From the NCBI GenBank assembly GCA_024803745.1, contig JANJXV010000002.1, positions 37,841,001-37,905,000 on the forward strand: a DNA stretch of 64,000 bases, written 5' to 3'. The stretch comes from Megascapheus bottae. Its lineage: Eukaryota; Chordata; Mammalia; Rodentia; Geomyidae. Shown piece after piece: positions 14,754-54,119 of the stretch (within the stretch, counting starts at the first letter, position 1; the number at the start of each line of letters is the position of its first letter). Position numbers and translations under genes: made by a program. Below the pieces are notes generated by a model. It saw only the letters and a program-made list of their open reading frames with translations, was not told where the DNA came from and made no database searches.

Positions 14754-15615
14754 TGCTCTGAGATTCCATCTTACCCTAGTTAAATTGGCCAACATTGTGA
14801 ATTAGAGGATGTGGGAGAGGAGAAAGGAATGCTATAGCGCTTGCTGGTGGGAATGTAATCTAGTATAACCACTCTGGATAGCAGTCTGGAAGTTCCTCAA
14901 CAAATTAAACATAGATCTTCCCTATCACCCAGACATACCACTTCTGGACATCTACGCAGAACATCACAAGCCAGGATACTGTAAAGACACTTGCACATCC
15001 ATGTTCATTATTGTACTATTCACAGTAGACACATTATGGAAACAGTCCAAATGTCCTACAGTAGATGAGTGGATCCAAAAAAATGTGGTACCTATACACA
15101 ATGGAATTTTGTAGAGCCATTAGAAAGGATGTCATTTGCAGGGATATGGATGCACCTAGAACAAATCATGTTAAGTGAGTTACAGCAGGCTTAGAGAGAC
15201 AAATGGTGCCATTTTTTCTCTCATATATGAAAGCTGGGGCATGATAAATTATATAGGACTATAGGCATTCACATATAGTGAGACCAAAGTAGAATGGTTT
15301 TAGGGGAGAGACACAAAGGTACAATGCCCATGTGTCTCTGATCATATAATATTGATTACGCAGGTTATGGACATGGTCTTGGAGACATAAACGTAACTAC
15401 ATAGACATAAAAATCCATGATGGGCTTTATACTCTATGGACACAATGCTTTGTTACATATATTGTATCTATGACATACAAACCCTCGGCTTAATTTTATG
15501 TTCTAAAATCTATGTGCCAGTGATTGTATATATAGATTCCCTACTTGAACACTTGTTAAACATGACATTTCAAAGATGATGTAAAAATCAATGTTAATAG
15601 ATTCTTTAATAAAAA
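14754..15615 (+). mobile_element. Older L1 3' end (ORF2 relic and 3'UTR)
   Basis: Decayed ORF2 C-terminus (agattccatcttaccctagt; ggaatgtaatctagtataac; caatggaattttgtagagcc), then a 3'UTR ending ttctttaataaaaag. Same subfamily as 40956-41850 and 55262-55730; distinct from the younger L1s. Confidence 0.8.
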
Positions 15616-15627
15616 GTAATATTTATC

Positions 15628-15764
15628 AGCCAGGTGTAGTAGCTTATGCCTGTAACCCAAGCTACACAGGAGGCTGAAATCTAAGGATCAAAGTTCAAAG
15701 CCAGCCTGGGCACAAAAGGACCTGAGACTCTTATCTCTAATTAACCTCTAGAAAATGAGAAATG
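15628..15764 (+). repeat. Composite SINE, right half lost
   Basis: B1-like left half and linker (ctgagactcttatctctaat) are present. The element breaks off at 'aaatggagaat', where the rearranged L1 starts with shared bases agtgctg. Confidence 0.85.
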
Positions 15765-16548
15765 GAGAATAGTGCTGCAATGAACATTGTTGTGCTAGTG
15801 GATTTAGTATGTCCTTGTTTCTGGATGGTTGGGTAAATGCCAAGTAGTGGAATTGCTGGGTCATAGGGGAGTTCTATGTTTAGCCTTTTGAGGCACTGCC
15901 ACACTGCTTTCCATAGTGGTTGAACAAGTTTGCACTCCCACCAACAGTGTAGTAGTGATCCCTCCTGGCCACATCCCCTCCAGCATCTGTTGTTATTCGT
16001 TTTCCTGATCCTGGCCATTCTAACTGGAGTGAGGTGGAATCTTAGAGTTGTTTTGATTTGCATTTCTTTTATGACCAGAGATGTGGAGCATTTCTTCATG
16101 TGTCTATAGGCCATTTTTGTTTCTTCTTCAGAGAAGACTCTCTTTAAGTCTTTGGCCCATTTTTTAATGGGATGGTTGTTACTTTGGAGGTTAGTTTTGG
16201 AGTGATTCAATTTTTTGAGTTGTTGATATATTTTAGATATGAGGCCTTTGTCCGTTGTTTGGTTGGTGAAGATCTTCTCCCACTCTGTAGGCTTCCTGAT
16301 TAGTTTACTAGCTATGTCCTTTGCCTTACAAAAGCTCTGCAGTTTAATGCAGTCCCACTTATCCAGTCTTTCTCTGATTTGTTGTGATTCTTGGTCCTTA
16401 TTAAGAAAGTTTTGACCTGTGCCAAGGAGGCCTACTGTATCTCCTATTCCTTCCTGTAAAGTTTTCAGTGTGTCAGCTTTTACCTCCAGGTCTTTGATCC
16501 ATTTGGAGTTAATTCTAGTGCAGGGTGACAAAGAAGGGTCCAATTTCT
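15765..16548 (-). mobile_element. L1 ORF2 segment, inverted 5' part of a rearranged L1
   Basis: The minus strand encodes the L1 ORF2 C-terminal domain almost without interruption: [57 protein letters not shown], then [19 protein letters not shown]. It joins head to head at about 16548 to the plus-strand piece, as in twin-primed L1 5' inversions. Confidence 0.93.
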
Positions 16549-17111
16549 AGCACAACAATGTTCATTGCAGCACTATTCACCATAGCAAAGATATGGAACC
16601 AACCTAGATGTCCCTCAGTTGATGAGTGGATCAACAAATTGTGGTATTTGTACACAATGGAATTCTATGCTGCTGTCAGAAAGAATGACATCGCCCCATT
16701 TGTTAGGAAATGGAAAGACTTAGAAAAAATCATATTAAGTGAAGTAAGGCAGACTCAAAGGAACTTAGGCTCAATGGTTTCCCTCATTCATCATAATCAG
16801 TAGAAACCTTGGGCTCTACTAGCAGAGATCTGCAATAGAGCAAAATCTTGATACATAAGGTCATATAATGTGAAGCTAATTGAAAGGATCTCCAGGATAT
16901 TGAAACAAAAGCCATATAATGAATGATTGTTGTCCTTAATGTACTATGTTGTCTCTCATCTCCTTTGCTGTCCCTTGGTTATCTCATATTGGTATAGTAT
17001 CTCACTTTGTTATCTGATATATTGAATTTATTTGTATTTGGATATTTGAAATTTGATAGGGAAGGGGGGAAAACCAAGACGGGTGGGGAGTGTGGGGGGG
17101 GGAGGGAAATG
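16549..17111 (+). mobile_element. L1 ORF2 end and partial 3'UTR, sense part of the same L1
   Basis: Begins agcacaacaatgttcattgc, encodes MFIAALFTIAKIWNQPRCPS through the ORF2 stop, then 3'UTR. The match to other copies stops at about 17111 (agggaaatg), so the 3' end and A tail are missing. About 30 bp at its start is also present in the inverted segment. Confidence 0.9.
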
Positions 17112-17504
17112 CATGCAGTACTGCTTTCAAACCTCACAGTTTTCCTGACACATAAAAAAAGAATAAAGTATTTTGGGGATGTAAAGATTAAAAGGCTTTT
17201 TTTAAGATTAAACCTGTAGAATAATACATAAATGTTATATGTTTACTTATGACCTTTATATGCTTGAACACCCACGCTTCTCAAGTACAACTCAACACTA
17301 AAAATCTTCTACCTATCTTACTCTTTTCAGAAGCAAAAATGGGCAAGGTTGATTGGAGTACTAACTAGAATCATTTCCTCTTGTCAAAGCTAGCCACAGA
17401 TAGCCATACAACCTATGTGAATCATCATGGTCACTTTCCATTTCTTTCCCCCTTAGTTCTTTAATCATCCCCACTGAACAAACATCACAGAAAAGATGAC
17501 ACTT

Positions 17505-17692
17505 TTTATATGCAAACATTTTATTGAACTATTGTTATTTAAAATATAGCTCTCTCTTCAAAGAGGACACAAAAATTACGGCATTTTAGAAATTTTCGGT
17601 ATAACTCTTCAAGAGTAAGCTGATTCCTTTTTTGTCAGCTTGTACCAAGTTTAGCAGCACAATATCTCTGTAGACTACTGGTTGCTTCAGAC
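17505..17692 (-). promoter_or_regulatory. IFT74: IFT74 3'UTR with poly(A) signal
   Basis: After the TGA the minus strand carries about 170 nt of AT-rich sequence with AATAAA at 17525-17520. Cleavage is expected 10-25 nt beyond, near 17500-17510. This gives a short 3'UTR of about 190 nt. The exact end is inferred. Confidence 0.7.
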
Positions 17693-44808
<27,116 letters not shown>

Positions 44809-45540
44809 CTGAAATCAAAAACATGAAAGTTTCATGTTACTATATTGAAGAAAAAGCAAGTCATTTCCATTAGGTCACAATCTTCATTTATAGAATACTT
44901 AAAAGACATTTAACTATAGTGTATGAATGAAAAGTCCTTCTAGTTCAATTCAAAGAAAACAAACACATCTACTTACACTATCAAAATCTGTCCCCATCAG
45001 CATAAACTTATTTGATGTTTTTCTCTTTTTCCATTCCCAAATCCTATTTTTTTATAAACTTTACTGTAAAGGAGATGTACAGAGTTCTATTTACATGTCA
45101 GGTAATGAGTGCATTTGCTTTTTGAACAGTGTACCTCCACCTTCATTCTCTCCTAGTTTTTCCCCTCTTGACTCTCCTCCTCCCCCCAAGTTGTACAGTT
45201 TATTCCCAACATAGTGTCCAGTGGTTTCCACTGCTGAATTGGTTCACACTTGTTCTGTCACCCAAATCCTATCTCTTTACTCTGTATTTTACTTTACTAA
45301 GAAATCACAAATCATCATAGAAAAATATTAAGGCCTTGTACATATAGGGATACATTTTTATTACAATACCTGAAACATAAATGGTAATATAGATAAGCTG
45401 CAGAATAGTGGTTTTCAAGTCCTTTTTAACCACAGAATTCTTTGGCTAAGTAGACATGCCAGGCCACAGAAAGCTCGTCTGCAGGAGGTCACAACCCCAA
45501 ATGAATTTGAACCTAGTATAAAAGCCTACATAAAGAGAGT

Positions 45541-45778
45541 GCAGGCCTCACACCTATAATCCTAGCTACTCAGGAGGCTGAGATCTGAGGATGGAGGTTC
45601 AAAACCAGGCTGGTACACTAAAGTCCATGAGACTCTTATCTCCAATTAATCACTAGAAAACTGAAAGTGGGGTTGTGGCCAAAGGGGTAGGGAGGTAGCC
45701 TTGAGCTGAAGAGCTCAGGGACAGGGCCCAGGCCCAGAATTCAAGCTCCATGAACCACAGGAAAAAAAAAAGAAATAC
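45541..45778 (+). repeat. Composite B1/Geo SINE
   Basis: cacacctataatcctagcta, gagactcttatctccaatta linker, Geo half and A tail. Confidence 0.87.
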
Positions 45779-46118
45779 TAGTGATGTATCTCTATTTCCT
45801 ATGCAAAGCCAACAATAGATTAGAGAATTTCTTTTTAAAAATGAGATAAGTTGCCACTTCTTCATGTAAATAATTCAGTTTTACCTATAGAAAGTTTTAT
45901 TTAACATACATTTTCAATTTCAAGATCACAAATTTTGGGTCAGGTTTAAAAATCTGAGTAACAACACAACTTCCTATCTCTCACTCACAGATGTTAACTT
46001 TTACATCCATATGTTCTCACACTTTCTGCATACTTACACCCCCAAACTAGCATAGTCTAGATTCAGAAACCCTCCTACCAACTTTATCTCATAATAGCCA
46101 AGTAAAAGATGCACCTGA

Positions 46119-46312
46119 GGGCCGGGAGTTTGGCCTAGTGGTTAAAGTGCTTGCCTAGCATGCATGAAGACCCGGGTTCGATTCTTCGGTACCACATACA
46201 TAGAAAAAAGCCAGAAGTGGTCTGAGGCTCAAGTGGAAGAGCTCTAGCCTTGAGAAAGTCCAAGGACAGTGCTCAGGCCCTGAGCTCAAGCCCAGGACTG
46301 GCAAAAAAAAAA
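46119..46312 (+). repeat. IDL-Geo SINE with perfect TSD
   Basis: Dimer with identical 15-bp duplication aaaagatgcacctga at 46104-46118 and 46313-46327. Confidence 0.95.
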
Positions 46313-46475
46313 AAAAGATGCACCTGATAAAACAGACAACCAGAATTTCCATTTACTTTTTCCTCACTGTAGGTACAGACAGTGATATCTTTCTTTGTGC
46401 TTTAATCAGTACAGTATAACAAACATGTTTGCTCTATGACAACTTACATGAGTATTTGAGCTCACAGAACTTTTA

Positions 46476-46650
46476 TTTGTTGTTTGGCAATATAGATGGA
46501 ACTAGGGGCCTTCATTTGCTATGTCTGCTAAGTAGCAGTCCATCATTTGAGCCATACCCCTAAACCTGCTTTGTTTCTCCAATAAAGTTTCAGGCTTTTG
46601 CCCAGGCTGGACCAGACTGTGATCTTCCTATTTATGACTTCCAACAGTGG
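46476..46650 (-). repeat. B1-dID-like SINE, antisense
   Basis: ID-like antisense (tgagccatacccctaaac), then B1-like antisense (cccaggctggaccagactgt). Confidence 0.55.
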
Positions 46651-46959
46651 GAGAAAAAAAATCACTATTCTCAGCTTGTTTGTTAACATGGGTTCCTGGT
46701 AGGTAATGATTTTTTCATCTCAAATCATGATTCACCCCCATCTATGCCTTCTCTAAGTAGCTGAGATGACACCCATGCATCACCAGAGTTAGCCATCACA
46801 GAACTTTTAATCAGAAACTATTAATTCCAATCTGTTTCAAAGATTAGGGACAGTAGAGCATCACTAGAGGAGTTAATTTTTTGAACTAACTGATTCTCAG
46901 TCTTATGACTATGCACTACCAACACTTTTTCCACATACTACTGTTGAGTATAGCTGGAT

Positions 46960-47060
46960 GTTAAGTAATGCACAGTATTACATTTTATAGAGGAAATTAC
47001 AGTACAGGAAGGTAACTGATTTTCTGAAGGCCATATAATGAGCAGCTATTAAGTCTTTTT
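46960..47060 (+). repeat. MIR relic
   Basis: cattttatagaggaaattac and ggccatataatgagcagcta match the MIR 3' core. Confidence 0.6.
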
Positions 47061-47281
47061 CTTTTTCTATTTTTTTTAAAATTTATTTGCAGGTCCTGCG
47101 GCTTGAACTCAGGGCCTGAGCACTGTTCTTAGGCTTTTTCCTCAAGACTAGCACTCTGCCACTTGAGCCACAGTACCACTTCCAGCTTTTCGATGTATGT
47201 GGTACTGAGGAATTGAACCCCGGTTTTCATGCATGCTAGGCAAGCACTCTACCACTAGGCCAACCTCCTGGCCCAACTGCC
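47060..47281 (-). repeat. IDL-Geo SINE, antisense, with TSD
   Basis: gcggcttgaactcagggcct through caagcactctaccactaggc. Duplication aagtctttt at 47051-47059 and 47282-47290. It splits the MIR. Confidence 0.9.
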
Positions 47282-47290
47282 AAGTCTTTT

Positions 47291-48453
47291 AATACTTAGA
47301 ACACTCTGCTCCTATCATAACGTGGCAGTAAAACAAGCAAGGAAGATATCATAAAACAAGCAAACAACGAAGTTGAAAGGAAACTGAACACAAAACTTAA
47401 TGGTACCTTTTCAATTTGAATTTTTCTAAACACAAATAGCTTTTTGACTACAAATATTACTAAAGCATGCAGGTCACTGCCAAAACATATTACTAAAAAG
47501 GAAAGTATACATTAATATTATACAACTTAAGTCACAAAGTAAAATTCTTCACATTTTAGTAATTTTCTGAATAGTACTTAAGTAACATAAATAAACATAC
47601 CATTTTATTATACTACAAAAGTCAGAGATGACTTTAAGAAATTATTCTAGTCAATCTTTTGCTAAGGAAGCTCAGCCTTTTTTTATTCATTTGGTCACTG
47701 GTACAAAGGTTAGAACAAAGTGAAATGCAATCATATGACACACTTTTTTTGAATGGCGCAGAAGGAACAAAATAAATCTCTTCAGAACACCTGTCTTACA
47801 AAAAGAAACATAAAGGTAAGAGCTAATATATTTACAGATCATCTTGTTGTTGCCAAATTTAAAAAGATATTTGTTAATTAAGGGTGTACAAAAATATTTG
47901 TCTTTAAAAGTGATAAAAATGAGAAAATGACTGTATTTTTATGATGATCTCAGAAATAATAAATACATGGGAAATGGACAAAGGATCTTTCCCACATGGA
48001 GTTAAAATAAATGCAACACCAAGTACTTGCTTTTCTTTGGAACAAAGCGTTTCACCCAGCCCATCAAATTTTAAGAATTTCTTATTCGGAAATACACAAA
48101 TACACCAAATATACTGAATTCTGGCATAAATATCAAAATGCTTAAGGGGGAAAACTATATATAGAAGGTACTTAACAAAATTATAAATACCAAAATTCCT
48201 AAACTTGAACTTACAAAGACAATAACTTTTGTTCACAGTATTTAACACTCTCTTTTGTTTCTGTACTGTAATATACATTGTAGAATATGTAAAAAGAATT
48301 CTTAATCTTATAAAATTATTACAAAGAAACTGATAAGCAATTTTTTTCTACTGTTATTCATTTCTAAATAACCACAAATTAAAAATCAACTATCATTTCA
48401 ATATGAATTTCAAAGTGTGTGAAAAAGAAAATAGAAAAAAAAAAACAAAATTG
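47291..48453. other. Large IFT74 intron, unassigned
   Basis: AT-rich. An open minus-strand frame (48278-47904) shows no family match. No IFT74 exon found here. Confidence 0.4.
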
Positions 48454-48648
48454 GGGTTGGGAGTTTGGCCTAGTGGTAGAGTGCTTGCCTAGCATGCATA
48501 AATACTCAAGTTTGATTCCTTGGTACCACATACACAGAAAAAGCCGGAAGTGGTGGTGTGGCTCAAGTGGTAGAGCTCAAGCCTTGAAAAAGCCCAAGGA
48601 CAGTGCTCAGGCTCTGAGCTCATGCCCTAGGAATGGCAAACAAATAAA
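48454..48648 (+). repeat. IDL-Geo SINE
   Basis: ggggttgggagtttggccta ... gccctaggaatggcaaac. Confidence 0.9.
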
Positions 48649-49702
48649 ACTTCACATTGTTAAAAAAAAAACTGATTTTCTTTTAAAATCAACTTTCTCC
48701 AACTGAAAGAAATGCTGATTTCTTAATCATTTACCTACTTGCTACTCTTGTCAATATGATTTTTATAAGATAGTCAATAATTCTAGCAGGTGCCTTTGTC
48801 TAGAGATCGGATCAGTGCTGTGATGGCCAATACTCATTCCTTCTCTCAATCATTTTTCTATTAAGAGACACACAAATATGTGAAAAATACAAACAGTATG
48901 GACCAAACAGTTCATTTCAGAGGCCTGGAGATAGTAACGCTTTATATTTATTCAATGATTTCTTGTACTGACCCTGGAGTTCGTAGGTGCTCCTTTTAGC
49001 TCTACAATTTACCAAAAAGAAAGCAAAAAAAAAGTTCTTCTCTAATTCTTTTTTTTTCCAGTCCTACTTCTAGTAACATCAACTCTTCACTTACAGTTAT
49101 TTTTCATATTTCCTTTAGTCCTCCTATTCTATATACATCTGAAAAAGTATTCCCCATTTATCAATCTTCATTCATTTGTGCATCCCACAAGAGACGAGTA
49201 AGAACATCATCACATGCTGAGAAACATTAAAATAAGCCACTGAACAAGTTGTTCAACCATTCCCCGTGGTCATTAAACACAAGTAAACAACTTGTGTTGT
49301 AAAATACTTAGACGGTTGTAAAGAGCTTAAGCACTCCCTTTTCTGGACAATGGTCATGAATAAATGACAGTTTGACTTCATATCTGGCTCTATAACAGAT
49401 TTCAAATGATCTATATTCAAGCTGCACAAAATCCAGGAAGCAGAGCAGTCTTCTCAAACAAATCTGATTTAACTTATGGAAAGAGAAAGTAGAAGTGTAA
49501 TAAGGCTAAACAGATCAACATAATGAATACAATGAGGAAGTGTAGTAGAATAATCAGTGAAATAAATCCTGTTACTAAGAAGGCAATAGACTCCTGAAAA
49601 TAGGCTTGAAAATAAGCTTCACAGATTAATTTTTCCGGTTTCTCAACAGTTGGAATAAACTTTTCTTATAAAATATTTATTAATTATAATAAATACTATA
49701 AG
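48649..49702. other. Large IFT74 intron, unassigned
   Basis: No repeat or exon recognised. Confidence 0.4.
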
Positions 49703-49887
49703 AGGGCCAAGAGTTTAGCCGAGCAGTAGAGGGCTTGCCTGACATATATGATGCCCTGGGTTCTATTCCACAGTACCACATACGCAGAAAAAGCTGGAAG
49801 TGGTGCTGTGGCTCAAGTGGTAGAGCACTAGACTTGAGAAAGCTCAAGAACAGTGTACAGGCCCTTAGTTCAAGCTCCAGATCTAGC

Positions 49888-49930
<43 letters not shown>
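49703..49930 (+). repeat. IDL-Geo SINE with (TAA)n tail
   Basis: Diverged ID-like half (gccaagagtttagccgagca), Geo half, then about 14 TAA units at 49889-49930. Confidence 0.9.
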
Positions 49931-49932
<2 letters not shown>

Positions 49933-50860
49933 TTTAAAAATAAATGCTAGAAGGCTCTAAAGCTGACAGGCTATTTTTATTCCTTTCAAAAAACAAGCTT
50001 GGTTACCAATATTCTCTGATGTCGACACTGAGGAAAAAGAGGTAGAAAGAGAATGATAAAACATCAAAGCCATGGAAAAGACACTAAATCAAATCTAACT
50101 ATCACAAAGAAGAGTGGGCTCCAATAAATGACAATATCTATTTAAAAAGGCATATTTAATGTACCTATTAACTTAGACGTTAGCTCAAAACCTGATTCAA
50201 ATGAGAAAAAAAGATAAAAAGGAGTATAAACTCACAAGGGCTCTTAGATCGTAAAAGGAGTTAACAGCAATGAAATTTACAAACTATAAAGTTGATATAT
50301 GAATGGGAACTGACAAGAAAAACATTTTTCAAAGTTGGTTGTTGAAAAACGTGAAGAGCCAATTGATTTACACTTCAGGGACTCTTGAATGGTACCCCCA
50401 AAATGCTCTTACCAGTTATTCTGGAAATAAAGGGAGAAGAGGAAGAGCTAATTCTTCCCTGGCTCTGACTAATTAGATTATGTTCTGCCCCTATGTAAGA
50501 TGGTGAAATTTTTCTGTATTAAATATTAAATATAAACACATTTTTTTCACCACTCAGTGCTCATAATGAGGACTACTGGACCTTGTATGACCAGGTAGTA
50601 GAAATGCCATTTTATGTACTCTAACTAACACAAGAGAAAAGTAATGACTTTCAGATATAAACCCCCAAAATAATCAATCAAATTCATTCTACAGTAAGGT
50701 CAAGTGAAGAAACTGCATAAAGTTTCTAAAGAAATTTTTAGTTCTCCACTCTTCTATGTAAGGCCCAAAACAAAATATTAATTCATAAAGTAAGCTTCCA
50801 ATAAACCTGAGAACACAGAGGCTAGTCAAAGGCAGGAAAAAGACAACAGAAGATAGAGGG
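49931..50860. other. Large IFT74 intron, unassigned
   Basis: No exon or named repeat recognised. Confidence 0.4.
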
Positions 50861-51185
50861 GAGGAAAGGGGTTCAAGTTATAGACCACCTGTCTAGCAAG
50901 CTCAAAGTCCTGAGTTCAAACACCAGTAATATTTAAAATTAAATATATATATCCAAGCCAGGCTCGTTGGCTCTCATCTGTAATCCTAGCTACTCAGGAG
51001 ACTGACATCTGAGGATTGAGGTTCAAAGCCAGCCCAAGCACTAAAGAACTGAGATTCTTATCTCCAATTAATCACTAGAAAATGGGAAGTGGGGGTATAG
51101 CTAAAGGGGTAGGGTGGAAGCCTTGAACTGAAGAGCTCAGGGACAGTGCCCAAGCACAGAGTTCAAACTCCATGACCCACACACA
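50860..51185 (+). repeat. ID monomer followed by composite SINE
   Basis: ID-like (gttcaagttatagaccacct) at 50860-50932. Composite SINE from 50955 (agccaggctcgttggctctc) to 51185. Confidence 0.8.
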
Positions 51186-51224
51186 AAAAAGAATATGCTA
51201 CATCATTAGTAACTTACAGTCAAC

Positions 51225-51650
51225 ATGCTGTACAATAGAAGTCTTGAAGGTTATTTTTGTGTTTGTTGTTTTTACTGTACTATGTGAAATTATTCTTTTT
51301 TTCTTTCATTTTTCCCCTTGTGGTTTATCCCCTTGTTTTCTCTGTATCCCCTTGTTTTGTCTTGGTATATTGTATACATTTTTATCTGAATTAGGGAAGG
51401 GAAGGGAAACAACAAAATTGTTAGATAACGGACAAAGGATGACCCAATACCAAAGGATGAACACCAATACCACAAGACAGTATGACAGAAATGAAATTAA
51501 GATCTGAGGGGGGGAGGTTCTTGGGGGGAAAGGGAAAATGGGAGGAAAACTTGGGAGAAGGTAACAATATTCAACAAGAAATGTACTCACTACCTTACTT
51601 TTGTAAATGTAACCCCTTTGTACATCGCCCTGACAACAAAATTAAACATA
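51225..51650 (+). mobile_element. Old L1 3'UTR fragment
   Basis: Same 3' family as 2035-2322: tttatctgaattagggaagg and aagaaatgtactcactacct, ending acaacaaaattaaacat. Confidence 0.75.
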
Positions 51651-51666
51651 AAAATAAATATCATGT

Positions 51667-51860
51667 GGGGCTGGGAGTTTGGCCTAGTGGTAGAGTACTT
51701 GCCTAGCATGCACGAAGACCTGGGTTCGATTACGTATTACCATAGGATTGAAAAAAAAGCCAGAAGTGGTACTGTGGCTCAAGTGGTAGAGCTCTAGCCC
51801 TGAGAAAGCCCAAGGACAGTGCTCAGGCCCTGAGTTCAAGGCCCAGGACTGGCAAAAAAA
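51667..51860 (+). repeat. IDL-Geo SINE
   Basis: ggggctgggagtttggccta ... cccaggactggcaaaaaaa, then a short TA tract. Confidence 0.9.
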
Positions 51861-52109
51861 ATATATATATATATACATACATATATATAATGCAATAGTT
51901 ATTATAGTAGATGGTGTAATAGATAAAAGAAAACTCATGCAATCATATACTAGAGAAGAAAATACTGAGCCAAAAAAGATGTTAGAATTTAAAATTGCAA
52001 GAAATAGAAAACCTGAATAGAAGAGTTTGAAGATAAATATGAGAATATGTCCAAAAAACAGAGAAACACACACACATACAAAGACCCGAAAACTAAGCAC
52101 ATAAAAAAC

Positions 52110-52270
52110 TACAGTTGGGTGCTAGTGGCTCAGGAGGCTAATATCTAAGGATTGTGGTTCAAAACCAGCCCAGATAGAAGTGGAGCTGTGCCCCAAGAGG
52201 TAAAGCATTAGCACACTATCTCAAGTCCAGGCCCTGAGATCAAGTCTTGATCAAGACCAGCACACACAAA
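52110..52270 (+). repeat. Composite SINE, internally deleted
   Basis: gttgggtgctagtggctcag, then straight into the Geo-like half without the usual linker. Confidence 0.75.
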
Positions 52271-52347
52271 AAGGCCAATTAATTTAGAGAAACAATAGTG
52301 AGCAATAATGGAAAAGTATACTGTTACGTGGCTTAATAACTGATAGC

Positions 52348-52402
52348 TTTGGTTACCTGAATATCACAGATTATCTGAATATTGTATATTCAGATAACCA
52401 AA
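52348..52402. repeat. Inverted repeat (hairpin)
   Basis: Inner perfect arms TTATCTGAATAT (52371-52382) and ATATTCAGATAA (52386-52397) with a 3-nt loop. The right arm extended to 52402 also pairs with 52348-52364 over 17 bp with one mismatch. Confidence 0.9.
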
Positions 52403-52453
52403 CTGTAAGCTGTTAGGAAGTGAACACCTGATGTTATTAGAAATTAAGTTAGA

Positions 52454-53363
52454 GAAACTCTTAAGATTCCACCTCACTCCAGTTGGAATGGCCAGGATCA
52501 AGAAATCTAGTAACAACAGATGCTGGAGGGGATGCGGCCAGGGGGGATCACTACTACACTGTTGGTAGGAGTGCAAACTTGTTCAACCACTATGGAAAGC
52601 AGTATGGCAGTTCCCCAAAAGACTAAACATAGAGCTCCCCTATGACCCAGCAATTCCACTACTTGGCATTTACCCAATCATCCAGAAACAAGGACATACT
52701 AAAGCCACTAGCACAACGATGTTCATTGCAGCACTATTTACCATAGCAAAGATATGGAACCAACCCAGATGTCCCTCAGTTGATGAGTGGATCAACAAGA
52801 TGTGGTATTTATACACAATGGAATTCTATGCTGCTGTCAGAAAGAATGACATTTGTAGGGAAACGGAAACTTAGAAAAAAATCACATTAAGTGAAGTAAG
52901 CCAGACTCAAAGGAGCATAGGCACAATGGCTTCCCTCATTTGTCATAATCAGTAGAAACCTTGGACAATCCAAGCAGAGATTTACAATAGAACAAAACCT
53001 AGATACATACGGCCATATAGTATGACACTAAATGAAAGGACCTCCAGAATATAGAAACAAAAGCCATATAATGAGTGATTGTTGTCCTTAATGTACTATG
53101 TTATTTCTCATCTCTTTTGCTGTCCCTTGATTATCTCATATTGTTACAGCATTTCACCCTGTTATCTGCTATATTGTATATATGCGTATTTGGTTATTTG
53201 AAATTGGATAGGGAAGGGGGGAAAACAAGATGAAGGGTGGGGGGGGGAGGAAATGGGGACCAAGACATGAGAAAGGGTATCAATGTATGTGAAGTAATGC
53301 ACCTTCTATCTGGTAAATATAATGTAACCCTTCTATTAATCACAATAAAAAATATATGGAAAA
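52454..53363 (+). mobile_element. 5'-truncated L1 with TSD
   Basis: Starts near the LTPVRMA region of ORF2 (gattccacctcactccagtt), runs through the 3'UTR to the A tail. TSD aaattaagttaga (52441-52453) and aaattaaggtaga (53364-53376). Confidence 0.93.
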
Positions 53364-53538
53364 AAATTAAGGTAGAAAGTATTTGAAAGACAACTGAAGA
53401 TTTGAAGATCTTTATCTTCCACAGGTATATACCAATGAATGTCAAGAGACAAAAGCATATACTTAACCATAAAAGCATACATATTCCTTAAGGTTTCCAT
53501 GGATGTTTGTGTGGGTGTTTATTTAAAGAGTACATCCA

Positions 53539-53755
53539 GGGGCCGGGAGTTTGGCCTGGTGGTAAGAGTGCTTGCCTAGCATGCACAAAGACCCAGGTTC
53601 GATTCCTTGGTACCACATAACATAGAAAAAAGCTGGAAGTGGTGTTGTGGCTCAAGTCGTAGAGCTCTAGTCTTGAGAAAATCCAAGGACAGTGCTCAGG
53701 CCTTGAGTTAAAGCCCCACAACTGGCAAAAAAAAAAAAAAAAAAAAAAAAAAAGA
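53539..53755 (+). repeat. IDL-Geo SINE with long A tail
   Basis: ggggccgggagtttggcctg ... cacaactggc plus about 28 A. TSD tacatcca at 53531-53538 and 53756-53763. Confidence 0.93.
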
Positions 53756-53779
53756 TACATCCACTTCAATTGGTGTGTG

Positions 53780-53801
53780 CTCTAGGTCAATTGACCTAGA
53801 G
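53780..53801. promoter_or_regulatory. Perfect 22-bp palindrome with inverted AGGTCA half-sites
   Basis: CTCTAGGTCAA and its exact reverse complement adjoin at 53790/53791. Inside are AGGTCA and TGACCT separated by two bases (an IR2 of nuclear-receptor half-sites). It lies about 320 bp upstream of the first LRRC19 coding exon. Binding is inference only. Confidence 0.5.
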
Positions 53802-54119
53802 TTCATGAAATTCCCTAACAGGAGTTGAGAACCTCCTGTCTCATCATTTGGTCTGTGATAGAACAGTCATGTATGCTTCTCATTGATTGCACAGGACCAT
53901 GTGCCAGTTGGATGATTAATATGGGTCTCCACAGTTGCATGTTTCATTTTTCCCCTGGGCTTTCTACTTTAAGATCAGATTGCAGATGGTGAAAAGGCAA
54001 CATGCTTATTTCATATTTTATGTATTCTTAGAATAGATTTGAAAGTAAATTATAATGTCTTCAGTAGCCTTTAAGGTTCAAGCTGCCTATTCAGGTGAAA
54101 ACATTCTCTTCTTCCTCAG

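Noticed and set aside
15737..16543. 268-codon open frame that could be called a gene
   Set aside because: It is L1 ORF2 C-terminal sequence on the inverted arm of a rearranged element, with SINE-derived residues at its end.
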